This document shows, piece after piece, positions 40,529 through 49,068 of a stretch of 64,000 bases of DNA. Each line of letters begins with the position of its first letter. The stretch's first letter is position 1. The translations under genes were made by a program, and so were the position numbers. Origin of the DNA: DATMFV01 sp035555975 (GTDB lineage: Bacteria; Verrucomicrobiota; Verrucomicrobiia; Chthoniobacterales; Chthoniobacteraceae); assembly GCA_035555975.1 (NCBI GenBank), contig DATMFV010000100.1, forward strand, positions 1 to 64,000. Reading direction: 5' to 3'. The notes beneath the pieces were generated by a model. The model worked only from the letters and a program-made list of their open reading frames with translations, made no database searches and had not been told where the DNA came from.

Positions 40529-41950
40529 ATGAGCTTTGCCCCTGTTTCCCTGATGTTTCACCGCCCCGGCAGATCGTGTCGGTTGGGCCGCCGGGCATTG
40601 TTGGTCGCGGTGATGGCCGGGCTTTCGCCGATCCCGGGGCATGGGGCCACGCCGCTGCCGCCGCCGTCGGTCGATCCGCTGCCGCCGCGGCTTCTCTCCT
40701 ACCGCGACCGGAGCGTGAGCCGTTCCGGGCAGTTCATCATCTATTGTCCGGACGCCGGGCTGCGCATCGCCGTCACCGGGTTTGTCGAGACCGCCAAGGA
40801 GGCCGTGCTGGAATCGCTCGGAACGCGCGATTACTGGAAGCTGCCGATCGTCGTCACGATGACGCGGCCCCGCACGACCGATCCCGATCGCCCCTTGAGC
40901 CGTGTGCAACTCATCCATACCGAGGAGGGGAACAAGATCGAGATCAATCTGGTGATCCGCGAGGAACAGTTCCGCGAGGCGCGCTTTCCCCAACAGGTCA
41001 TCCGCGCGGTGCTCATGGAGATGGCGTACCGCAGCGATCCTCCCGACGCGGGGGAGGTTTATCACGAACCGCCGGGCTGGCTGGTGGAGGGGTTGACTGA
41101 ACGCCTCTATTCGCGGACCTCCACCGTGGAGCCCAACGCCGCCCTCTTCCGGCAACTGATCCAGACCGGCAAGCTGCCGCCGATCGCCGATTTCCTTTCC
41201 AGCAACCTGGAGGTGATGGACTCCACTTCCCGCGCGGTCTATGCGGAGTGTTCCTACAGCCTGCTGGAAATGCTCATCGCCCTGCCCGGGGGGAAGGCGA
41301 GCCTCTACCGGATGGTGCAGGAGGTGAGCCGGGAAAAACTCGACCCCGCCGGGCGGCTGCTCAAGTGTTTCCCTCAACTGGGCGGCAGCGAGACATCGCT
41401 GGAAAAGTGGTGGACGCTCGGCATCGCCCGTTTTTCCACCTCCGACCGTTACGCCGGGCTTTCCGTGGAGGAGACCGATCTGCTCCTCAAGCCGCTGCTG
41501 GAGATCGAGGTCGTCACCGACGTGAAAAAGGGGGTCCGCAAGCAGTATCAGCTTGCCGACTACAAGCAATACCTGCGGCACCGCGCCTGTGAGGCGGCGC
41601 TCTATTCCCGGATCAACGCCCTGGCCGCCCTGCTTCCCAAGGCGCACCCGCTCCTGCGCCCCGTCGTTCAGGAGTATTACGAACTGACCCTGAAACTCGC
41701 CAGCCGCAAGACGAAGGGGGTCGACAAGGCGCTCGCGGCGATTGATGCCTACCGCGCCACGGTCGTCGAACGGACCGACAAGATCATCGACTACCTCAAC
41801 TGGTACGAAGCGACCCAGATGCCCGAACTCAGCGGCGCATTCGAGAGCTACCTGCGCACCGCCAAAAAGCTCGAGAGCGACGACGCTACGCCGAAGCGCT
41901 ACGACGCGCTTTCGCGGTATGTCGACCAGGTGCAGCGGGAGTTTGAGTGA
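40529..41950 (+). CDS. Secreted hypothetical protein, peptidase MA-like layout
   Basis: 473 residues. Signal peptide to about 38 (MAGLSPIPGHGA). The middle (70-230) has an arrangement of strand and helix with PGWLVEGLTERLYS, reminiscent of gluzincin-like secreted proteins where a helix carries H/E residues, but the HExxH motif is not present. C-terminal 150 residues helical. No function claimed. Confidence 0.6.
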   Translation: MSFAPVSLMFHRPGRSCRLGRRALLVAVMAGLSPIPGHGATPLPPPSVDPLPPRLLSYRDRSVSRSGQFIIYCPDAGLRIAVTGFVETAKEAVLESLGTRDYWKLPIVVTMTRPRTTDPDRPLSRVQLIHTEEGNKIEINLVIREEQFREARFPQQVIRAVLMEMAYRSDPPDAGEVYHEPPGWLVEGLTERLYSRTSTVEPNAALFRQLIQTGKLPPIADFLSSNLEVMDSTSRAVYAECSYSLLEMLIALPGGKASLYRMVQEVSREKLDPAGRLLKCFPQLGGSETSLEKWWTLGIARFSTSDRYAGLSVEETDLLLKPLLEIEVVTDVKKGVRKQYQLADYKQYLRHRACEAALYSRINALAALLPKAHPLLRPVVQEYYELTLKLASRKTKGVDKALAAIDAYRATVVERTDKIIDYLNWYEATQMPELSGAFESYLRTAKKLESDDATPKRYDALSRYVDQVQREFE

Positions 41951-41974
41951 CGCCGGGGGCCTCCCGGAAATCGT

Positions 41975-42706
41975 CTATTTCTTTTTCTTCAACAGGTAAT
42001 CGCCGTTTACCTGCACCTGGGCGGGGGTCATCCGTTGGATATGCCCGTCCAGGAAAAGGTAGAGACCGGCTCCGTCAAAACGTTCGGAAAGATTGGCGTG
42101 GTAAAGATTGGCATTGGCTGCGGCATCGGCCGACATGGGCACGCCGTTTTTCTGCTTTTCGGCATTGGTGCCGATGATGATCGTGCTTGCCGGGTAGGGG
42201 ACTTCGGTGATGCGGCTGCCGTAGCCGGAGGTGCCTTCCGTATTGGTGGGGGTATAGCCGAAGTATTTGTGGTTCCAGCCATACCCGACGGAGATGCCCT
42301 GCCCCCGGGCGGGGTCCTTCTTTGGCGGCAGAAGCGGGCGGGCCGGGCAGGTCTGCCATTCGGGACGCGGGGCCTGCCGGTCGCGTCTTTGTGCGAGATA
42401 GTCAGGCCCTTCGAGATAGTAGGCCAGGGCATCAAACCAGTAGAGTCTCACGCCCGGCAGGCCGGGGGAACTGGCAAACCCGGCGGCTTCAGGAAGGCGG
42501 CCATTGCGATCGGTGAGATACAGGTTCAATGCCGTGCCGATCATTTCCAGATGGCGGGTGCTCTTCGCCAGCTTTCCCTGCGCCGCGACCTTGATGCTGA
42601 CCGCCAGACAAAGGTAGGCAAGGACCGCCATCAGGGTGATGGTGATCAACAGCTCCACGACGGTAAACGCCGCCGGTAATCTCCGGTATTTGAAAATCAT
42701 GGCCAA
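41975..42706 (-). CDS. Type II secretion-like pseudopilin, H-X9-DG type
   Basis: 243 residues. N-terminal prepilin motif: short basic leader, FTVVELLITITLMAVLAYL (cleavage before F, Glu at +5). C-terminal FDGAGLYLFLDGHIQRM is the H-X9-DG signature with the His replaced by Phe. Verrucomicrobia and planctomycetes carry dozens of these. It is the last gene of the LacI-controlled cassette and probably assembles as a minor pilin-like component. Confidence 0.8.
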   Translation of the reverse strand: MAMIFKYRRLPAAFTVVELLITITLMAVLAYLCLAVSIKVAAQGKLAKSTRHLEMIGTALNLYLTDRNGRLPEAAGFASSPGLPGVRLYWFDALAYYLEGPDYLAQRRDRQAPRPEWQTCPARPLLPPKKDPARGQGISVGYGWNHKYFGYTPTNTEGTSGYGSRITEVPYPASTIIIGTNAEKQKNGVPMSADAAANANLYHANLSERFDGAGLYLFLDGHIQRMTPAQVQVNGDYLLKKKK

Positions 42707-42735
42707 TCCTTAACTTGAAACATGAAGAGGCGGGA

Positions 42736-43617
42736 TCACGGTTCCATCGTCGGCGCGTGGCTGCGGAACGGTTGGCGCCGGGAGAACCGCGCGCGGAGCA
42801 GGAATGCGCCGATGCCGACGATGAAAAGCATCGCTGCGGAAGAGGGTTCGGGGATGGCTTCGGCGTAGAAGTTGTCGAACATCATCTGCCGCTGGACCGC
42901 ATTGGAACGGGCATAGAGCCCGAAGACGCCGCCGGAATAGCTGGAGTCATCAATGGAGATGGATGCGATTTCGGTCTGGCCCGAAGGGTCGTACAACGTC
43001 GCTGTCAACTGATCTCCGACCACGGTAAAGTCGAGGAGGTAGTAGGCATACTGAGTGAGGCTGACGTTGACGGAGGCGAGCACTTCGCCGCGCGAAAAGC
43101 CCGAGGGGCTTTTGGTGATGACCAGCGAATTCTGGGAACTGTACCGGCTCAGTCCCGCGAAGTACCCCACCGGGTCAACGGCGGAACGGTCCTGCACGCG
43201 TGCCAGAAGCCCGATGTTCTGGTTATTGCCTTGTTGCGGCCACTGGAGCAGCGTGCGGGCGGTGGCATTGCTCATGACCCCGTCGGTGACGCCCTCGAGA
43301 TCGCCATGCCAGTAGGCGATCCCGGTGCCCGACTGTTCCGTGGAGGTATAGACCAGTTGCCCGGTTCCGTTCAGTGCCATGGTCCCCTTTTCCTTGAGTT
43401 TGATGCTCCAGTCATCCGGAAGGGCACCGGTATCGCCGGAGAAGTCGGTTTGATAGATGATCTGGGCTTCAACGGCGGCGGGCGCCGCCATCATCCATAG
43501 CGTTCCCAACGCCAGCAGGCGCAAATAACGCGCCATGCGGGAGGAGGGGCGACAGCGCTTCATGCCGCAGTCATCCATGGCAGCGGGCTCGATCGAAGAG
43601 AGGGAGGGTGTGGTCAT
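42736..43617 (-). CDS. PEP-CTERM exported protein with LamG-like fold
   Basis: Up to 293 residues; the true start may be codon 14, 19 (position 43563) or 28 (43536), because the hydrophobic signal MARYLRLLALGTLWMMAAPAA begins there. Beta-sandwich middle (about 50-255), then IPEPSSAAMLFIVGIGAFLL followed by Arg, the PEP-CTERM sorting signal processed by exosortase. Downstream of the GH gene, upstream of the pseudopilin. Confidence 0.8.
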   Translation of the reverse strand: MTTPSLSSIEPAAMDDCGMKRCRPSSRMARYLRLLALGTLWMMAAPAAVEAQIIYQTDFSGDTGALPDDWSIKLKEKGTMALNGTGQLVYTSTEQSGTGIAYWHGDLEGVTDGVMSNATARTLLQWPQQGNNQNIGLLARVQDRSAVDPVGYFAGLSRYSSQNSLVITKSPSGFSRGEVLASVNVSLTQYAYYLLDFTVVGDQLTATLYDPSGQTEIASISIDDSSYSGGVFGLYARSNAVQRQMMFDNFYAEAIPEPSSAAMLFIVGIGAFLLRARFSRRQPFRSHAPTMEP

Positions 43618-43653
43618 GAGGGTGGTGATCGGTTGTTTTTAATGGGGGTGTAG

Positions 43654-46134
43654 CTATCTGGCGGAGCGGGTAGCGATCTCTTCCAGGACCTGGAGAATCT
43701 TTTCGCGGTGGAGGTCGGGGGCTTCCTGTCCGGAGGAGACCCTCCAGTCGCGGTTGTCGATGGCGGTCCACCCTCCGAAGCAATCGGCGATGGCGTCATC
43801 GCTCAAGAGTTCCTCCGCCTTTTGTTTCAGCCCGGGGGGAGCCGTCGGGAGCGCCTCGTCCAGCATCCGGAAGTATTCATAGTCGAGCACCCCCTCGCGC
43901 ACCGCCTGCCACTGGAGCGTGTCGGTGACGTCGTCCCGGCTGAAAAAGGCGGGCGCATAGCAGAGGCCGTTGGCATTTTCATACGCGTTCCAGTTGCTGG
44001 CGAGGCCCCCGGTGCTGCCGAACGACCAGAAGCCGACGCCTTGAATGCGCAGCGGCCAGCCCGACCACGGGAGCATCCGGTAATAGTGATTGGGATCGGT
44101 ATGAGGGGCGAGCGCGGAGCAGAGGTAGAGTTCCAGCGCCTTGCCTTCCTTGCGCTTGCCCCGATAAAACTCCAGCGCCTTTCTGCCCCCCTGGACCAGT
44201 TGGCGGGCGTTGGGGGAGAGGACATCGGGCAGGTCGAAGACTTCGGGGACCGGCGCATTCTGCGGTGCGACGCGGGTGGGATTGCACCAGAGGGTCAGCT
44301 CCGGCGCGGCTTTTCTGACAGCCGCCGCCCAGAGGGTGAACAGCCGGTCCCGGTCGTCGGTATGCGGTTCGTCCACGAGGTGCAGGTTCAATACGCCCGG
44401 TTTCAGGCCCCGGGAGGCGGCGTGGTCGGCCACCGCTCTCGCCCATTGGGCGACGCGGGGCTCAAACCCGGGCGAGTCGATCCGGACTCCGCCGATCTGG
44501 CGTGTGACGTTGACGAAGACGAGGTAACGGGCGGCGTCGGGCCAAAGCTCGAGCCATTGGTCAAAGAGGGTGAAGTTGAGGTTTTCCGTGATCAGTTTCC
44601 CGGCGGCGTCGAAATCGTCCGGGCCGGGCATCGGGAGGTCCGAGAACTTGCCCCAGGGGCTGTCGACGCCGTGGGAGCGCATCAGGCGAAGGGCGGCCTG
44701 CCGGTTTTGCGGCGTGATGGCGTGATACCCTCTACCGTTGACGTAGTCCCACATCCCGAGGTGCAGCCCCGGCTTGCGCATTTTGACGGGGGAGAGGTCG
44801 ACCTCCAGCCGGACCGGGAGGTCGGCCGTTCCGGTTCCGCGGATTGCCGCCTTGAACTCGTGCCGCCCCGGCGGGAGTTTCGAGCCGTCGAGGTTGACTA
44901 GGACTTTCATCGTCAGCCCCGGCGGGATGGAAAACCGCCACCCGTCGCCGGTCTTTTCGGCGGGGAGGAGCGCGGTGGCCACCGGCTCCAGTTGAGGCGT
45001 ATCGGTCCAGGGGCAATAGGCGACATCGAGCGCATCGGCGGGCTGCTCCAGGGAGAGGGTGACGGTCGCGGCCTCGGGCGAGGCGTTGGTGACCAGGAAG
45101 AGGTCGGCGCGGGTTTCGCCGCTCATCTGCCGGTAGCGAAGCGTGATCGGCTCCTGCCGGGTGAGTTCCGGCGCGGCGAGCCAGCCGAGGTAGCCGTTGC
45201 GGTGGATCTTCGACAGGAACAGGGGCGGGTAGCCTTGTTTTTCCAGCAACTCTCCGTGAATCGCGAGCAGCTTCTCCTGGGTGGCGTTGATCGGGATGAC
45301 GGTGGAGAACCCCGAAAGATTGCCGCCGGGAGGCTGGGCGCACGCCGCCGCCAGCGCTTCGAGTTTCCCGTTCAACCGGTTTTTGTCGGTGGCGGCAAGG
45401 GACGAAGCGTGAATCGCCTCGCCAATGGCGTCGTAATCGAGTTTGAGCCGGCGCAAGGTGTGGAGGGCGACCTGATCGCGGTAGATGAACTCGCGCATGG
45501 CCGCCAGGTTGCCGACCACCGGCAGGGAGGGGGCCGCTTTTCCGGAGGGTCCTTCATAGAAGGCGATCTCGTCGGCAAAAAAGCAGAGGGAGCCGCCCAC
45601 CGGAATGCAGAGGGCGACATGCCGCCCGCGAGCCTTGAGCCCGTCGGCCACAAAGCGATGTTCGGAATAGCTCATCGAGGGGGGAAGCCCATGCCGGAGA
45701 GAACCCGAGATGACTTCCCCGGCGTAAGACCAGGTCTTGCCGTCCGGGCTGACGAAGAAGCCAATGGCAGCGGGCCACGCCACGTTGGAGGAACCTGCGG
45801 CGGAACTGACCATGACGCCTTCGATCTCTTTTTCTTCCCCGAGATCGAACGAGATCACGATCGGCCGCCTCGGGTTGGCCCAGCCGACGGTCTGCTTCTG
45901 GACCCAGAGGGTTTCGTTGGGTTTTCCGGTCGATTCCGCTCCGGCAAAGAAGCCGTCGGTCAACTGGAGGGCGTCGCCGGGGTCTTTGCAGAGCTGGTAA
46001 TTGGGAGCGGGGTCGAAGGTGGCCCGGAGCCCGGCTGCAAGGTTGTTTCTTTCAGGCAGAGGGACGGCGTCGGCGCAGGCCGAAACATTCCAGAGGGCGA
46101 GAGAGAGGATGGGGAGAAGGAGGAGTTTCTTCAT
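43654..46134 (-). CDS. Secreted glycoside hydrolase-like protein (discoidin + GH123/DUF4091)
   Basis: 826 residues. Signal peptide to about 22. Residues 30-190 form a discoidin (F5/8 type C)-like carbohydrate-binding domain, 300-420 beta domains, and 440-826 a TIM-barrel with LNLHLVDEPHTDD (about 570, D-E-P acid pair) typical of GH123/DUF4091-like enzymes. Start ATG 46134 overlaps the LacI stop by 4 nt, so it is directly coupled to the regulator. Sugar specificity cannot be read. Confidence 0.75.
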   Translation of the reverse strand: MKKLLLLPILSLALWNVSACADAVPLPERNNLAAGLRATFDPAPNYQLCKDPGDALQLTDGFFAGAESTGKPNETLWVQKQTVGWANPRRPIVISFDLGEEKEIEGVMVSSAAGSSNVAWPAAIGFFVSPDGKTWSYAGEVISGSLRHGLPPSMSYSEHRFVADGLKARGRHVALCIPVGGSLCFFADEIAFYEGPSGKAAPSLPVVGNLAAMREFIYRDQVALHTLRRLKLDYDAIGEAIHASSLAATDKNRLNGKLEALAAACAQPPGGNLSGFSTVIPINATQEKLLAIHGELLEKQGYPPLFLSKIHRNGYLGWLAAPELTRQEPITLRYRQMSGETRADLFLVTNASPEAATVTLSLEQPADALDVAYCPWTDTPQLEPVATALLPAEKTGDGWRFSIPPGLTMKVLVNLDGSKLPPGRHEFKAAIRGTGTADLPVRLEVDLSPVKMRKPGLHLGMWDYVNGRGYHAITPQNRQAALRLMRSHGVDSPWGKFSDLPMPGPDDFDAAGKLITENLNFTLFDQWLELWPDAARYLVFVNVTRQIGGVRIDSPGFEPRVAQWARAVADHAASRGLKPGVLNLHLVDEPHTDDRDRLFTLWAAAVRKAAPELTLWCNPTRVAPQNAPVPEVFDLPDVLSPNARQLVQGGRKALEFYRGKRKEGKALELYLCSALAPHTDPNHYYRMLPWSGWPLRIQGVGFWSFGSTGGLASNWNAYENANGLCYAPAFFSRDDVTDTLQWQAVREGVLDYEYFRMLDEALPTAPPGLKQKAEELLSDDAIADCFGGWTAIDNRDWRVSSGQEAPDLHREKILQVLEEIATRSAR

Positions 46135-47297
46135 TTTGGGGAGACGGTTTCCTCCATGGCGGCGGAGGCGGGGGGCGTGTTGCGGGCGACGGATGAACAG
46201 GGCGCTTCAGCCGCGCTTTCGCGACGGACCAGCTCTGCCGTGACGACGGCATCGCCCGTATTGAGGTGGTTGTTTATCCGGTTAAGCATCAGGTCCAGAC
46301 CGATGCGCGCGATTTCCTTTGCGTCATATTCCACGGCGGTCAGCGGAAACGCGCCGTCGTTGCCCGCGCCGAGGATGCCGACGCTGATGACCGAGAGATC
46401 CTCCGGGCAATGCAGGTGTTTGCGGCGCATGGTCGAGAGGAGTTTCCAGGCGACGCGGTGGTTGCTGGTCATCACGGCGCTGCCGCGCTCCGGCCAGTCG
46501 AGGTACGATTCGATGTAGCGCAGCAGGAGGTCTTCATCCCGGGAGGGCGAAAGACCGTGTTGCTGGATGTGGGGATCGGTATTTCCCATTTCCGGCACGA
46601 GGGAAAAGACCCGGGCATCGAGGTTCATCCTCCGGGAGAGGTCGCGATTCAGAAGCGGGGCATAGCGTTGCGGCATCTCCGCGTTGCTGAAGCGGGGGTG
46701 GAGAATATCGAGCCGCCGGTGCCCGAGCCTGGCAAATTCTTCCATGACGAGGGTGGACGCCTGCTGGCGATCCTTGACCACTCTCCCCGCGATCGATGGC
46801 AGGCCGGTCCCCCCCAGGTCGGAAAGGAGGACGATCGGCACCTTGACGCCGTCGAGCCATTTGGCGAGCGGCAGATCCTGGTAGCTGCTTCGCGCCGGGT
46901 AGAGCAGAATGCCGTCCACGCGCGATTTGGCGAGTTGCCTCAGCGCTTTCTCCTCCTCGTCCACCGACCAGCGGTGGAACTGGATCAGAAGCTGGTAGTT
47001 TCGGTTCGACGCCTCCTGGTTGAGCGCGTCGAGAATGGCCGCGTAGTACGGGTCGATGGCCATCGGGAGCACGACGCCCAGCACCGAGGTCCGCCCCAGG
47101 GAGAGCGATTTGGCGAGCTGATTGGGCACGTAGCCCATTTCGCGCGCGATCTCCTGAATCCGCTGCCGCGTCAGCTCCGGCAGCCGGGGGTTGCCGTTGA
47201 GCGCCATGGAGACGGTCGCCTTGGTGCATTGGGCTCTCGCCGCAATCTCACGGATGCGAACGGGCTGGGATGAGGGGATCTGCGCATCTTTTGTCAT
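46131..47297 (-). CDS. LacI-family transcriptional regulator
   Basis: 388 residues. HTH at about 13-40 (VRIREIAARAQCTKATVSMAL) and hinge NQLAKSLSLGR, followed by a periplasmic-binding-like ligand domain (Peripla_BP_3). It likely represses or activates the cassette (GH, PEP-CTERM, pseudopilin) and itself; an operator lies 16 bp before its start. Ligand unknown. Confidence 0.9.
   Translation of the reverse strand: MTKDAQIPSSQPVRIREIAARAQCTKATVSMALNGNPRLPELTRQRIQEIAREMGYVPNQLAKSLSLGRTSVLGVVLPMAIDPYYAAILDALNQEASNRNYQLLIQFHRWSVDEEEKALRQLAKSRVDGILLYPARSSYQDLPLAKWLDGVKVPIVLLSDLGGTGLPSIAGRVVKDRQQASTLVMEEFARLGHRRLDILHPRFSNAEMPQRYAPLLNRDLSRRMNLDARVFSLVPEMGNTDPHIQQHGLSPSRDEDLLLRYIESYLDWPERGSAVMTSNHRVAWKLLSTMRRKHLHCPEDLSVISVGILGAGNDGAFPLTAVEYDAKEIARIGLDLMLNRINNHLNTGDAVVTAELVRRESAAEAPCSSVARNTPPASAAMEETVSPK
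46271..46288 (+). promoter_or_regulatory. Possible second LacI operator inside the regulator gene
   Basis: TGTTTATCCGGTTAAGCA matches the upstream operator TGTTTACCCGGTTAAACA at 16 of 18 positions, about 1,040 bp away, near the 3' end of the LacI gene. Could be an auxiliary operator; the same bases encode N-H-L-N-x, so coincidence is possible. Confidence 0.4.
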
Positions 47298-47312
47298 CGG
47301 GGGCGACTCTAC

Positions 47313-47330
47313 TGTTTACCCGGTTAAACA
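47313..47330 (+). promoter_or_regulatory. LacI-type operator upstream of the regulator gene
   Basis: TGTTTACCCGGTTAAACA is an 18-bp near-perfect palindrome with the central CCGG and flanking T-A pattern of LacI-family sites. It lies 16 bp upstream of the LacI start, suiting autoregulation. Confidence 0.65.
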
Positions 47331-47419
47331 AGCAAGCCTTTTTTCTTCCCCTTCTCCGGCGCGCGAGTGGTTTCGCCGGGCCGGAAAGCGTTTTTTTCCG
47401 GTGACCGGGACCCGGGTTT

Positions 47420-48844
47420 TTACAGTCCGTCGCCGCCATAAGGCGCGAGCAGGCTCTTGATCTTCCGTTCGTACGAGTCGAACGGATCGGCCATTGCCAG
47501 CGGGGCTTCTTCTTCGACGATGAGCGAGTCCCAGTTGATGACGTACGAGAGCCGGGGGTGGGCGATGAGGTGGTCGATCGCCAGGCCCCGGCCGTAGGCG
47601 CGGGTGGTGGTCGGCGGGAGTTGCAGCGCCACGGGCCAGCGGGCGGCGGCGTTCCATTCCGCGATCCGTTTGCCCGGTTTGAGGGAGAAGAAGAGGCCCG
47701 CTTCGGGGTCGATGTTGTGGTACTCCAGGTCGAGGCTTCGCAGCCACGGGTCGCTCCACGAAAGGTTTTCCGATTCGCGAAAAAGGTTGAGCAGCCACCG
47801 TTTGGAGATCCAGTCGACGCCGCCGATCAGCAGTTCGGGGTGGGCGTCGAGGGCTTCGATTGCTTCGAGGACGAACTGCCAGTTGTCGAGCACCCAGTCG
47901 CTCTCTTCGTCGGCCCCGCCGAGGTGTTTGCGGGCCTGGGCGAGGAAGGCGTACTGGATGTCGAGCGCGTCGCGGGTCCGCCCGTCGGCCATCAGGACCG
48001 CGCCGCGCCCGGTTCCCGTGTGCGAGATCTGGCGCGTGGCGGTCACGGCGTCGTTGAGGACCACCTCGCGCGGGGCCCACCCTTTCTCCAGCAGGGTCAG
48101 GACCATGGAGGTGGTCCCGATCTTGAGCGCGGTGGCAAACGGGCTCATGTTCGAGTCGCCCACCAGCAGGTGGAGCCGCCGGTAGAGGCGGTGGTCGGCG
48201 AGCGGTTCGTCCCGGGCGTTGATGATCGCGCGGTTGAACTGCACCCACTGGTAGATGTCGTTGACGATATGGTCGGCCCGCTGGGAAAGCTGGAAGTCGA
48301 CGCTCTGGTTGGAAGGCGTTTCGAGTTCAAAGGAGAGGGGATTGGTCTGGCCGACCCGGCCCGCGCCGGAAAAAATCTGCCGGGTGGCCAGAAAACTGAG
48401 CAGCGCCCCGAGCGTCTCGCTCGTAAAGGCGATGTCGCGCCGCATCAGGTAGTTTTCATGGCAGCCGAAGGTCGCGCCGGTTTCGTGGTCGACGTTGTTC
48501 TTGATGAACGCCACCCGTTTCTGCGCCCCGAGCGCCTTGACGGCCTGCTGGACGAGCGTGTCGCCCGCGACATCGTAGGCAACCATGTCGCGCAGCGTGT
48601 TGCACTCGGGCGAAGCATACTCGAGGTGCCCCATGTCGACGTAGAGCCGCCCGCCGTTGAGGAGAAAGCCGCCGTTGCCGGGGGGCTCCTCGTAATCGCG
48701 GTAGTGGAGGTCGATCGCCCCGAGCTTCATCTTCTTGAAGAGATGATTCTTGATGCGGATCGGCCACGAGTCGGCGTTGCCCTGTCCGGTTTCGTCGGAA
48801 ACCAGGCAGCCATATTCTGTTTCGATGCCTGCGATGCGGTTCAC
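47420..48844 (-). CDS. PafA/Dop-type Pup (or UBact) ligase/deamidase
   Basis: 474 residues, from GTG 48844. Glutamine-synthetase-like fold of the PafA/Dop family: GIETEYG (Glu residues 8 and 10 bind Mg/ATP), GGRLYVDMGHLEYASPEC (catalytic Asp), later HLLVGDSNMSPF and SYVINWDSLIVEEE. Family members attach or release the ubiquitin-like proteins Pup or UBact. The N-terminal loop is shorter than that of actinobacterial Dop, favouring ligase (PafA), but I cannot decide. No Pup/UBact gene, proteasome subunit or Mpa ATPase is visible. A ureohydrolase gene lies upstream on the same strand. Confidence 0.85.
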   Translation of the reverse strand: MNRIAGIETEYGCLVSDETGQGNADSWPIRIKNHLFKKMKLGAIDLHYRDYEEPPGNGGFLLNGGRLYVDMGHLEYASPECNTLRDMVAYDVAGDTLVQQAVKALGAQKRVAFIKNNVDHETGATFGCHENYLMRRDIAFTSETLGALLSFLATRQIFSGAGRVGQTNPLSFELETPSNQSVDFQLSQRADHIVNDIYQWVQFNRAIINARDEPLADHRLYRRLHLLVGDSNMSPFATALKIGTTSMVLTLLEKGWAPREVVLNDAVTATRQISHTGTGRGAVLMADGRTRDALDIQYAFLAQARKHLGGADEESDWVLDNWQFVLEAIEALDAHPELLIGGVDWISKRWLLNLFRESENLSWSDPWLRSLDLEYHNIDPEAGLFFSLKPGKRIAEWNAAARWPVALQLPPTTTRAYGRGLAIDHLIAHPRLSYVINWDSLIVEEEAPLAMADPFDSYERKIKSLLAPYGGDGL

Positions 48845-48951
48845 GGTTGAAGAAAGAAAAGAAGTTTCTTTCCCGGAGTATCGCGCTTGGCGGCGGCGGT
48901 GGCTCCCATGGGGGGAAAAGCCCCCTTCCTGCCGCGCAGGAAAACAGGCAT
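48841..48951 (-). CDS. Possible 36-residue leader peptide before the PafA-like gene
   Basis: ATG 48951, stop TGA overlapping the ligase GTG start (GTGA). The product is basic (MPVFLRGRKGAFPP... ending in KKLLFFLQP) and lacks the acidic, Gln/Glu-terminated form of Pup or UBact, so it is not the substrate. It could serve to couple translation; it may also be chance. Confidence 0.25.
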   Translation of the reverse strand: MPVFLRGRKGAFPPMGATAAAKRDTPGKKLLFFLQP

Positions 48952-49068
48952 CAGGGGGCGGCGCTACCCCTCCCCTTCCCGGATGAAAAGGCGGCGGAAT
49001 TTTTCCCGGAACGCTCCGCCCATCAGGAAAAGGCTGGCGACGAAGCTCAAATCCGCCAGGGCGAGGGG

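Noticed and set aside
48841..48951. Pup or UBact gene upstream of the PafA-like gene
   Set aside because: The 36-residue frame is basic and ends in Q-P, without the acidic disordered body and terminal Gly-Gly-Gln/Glu type.
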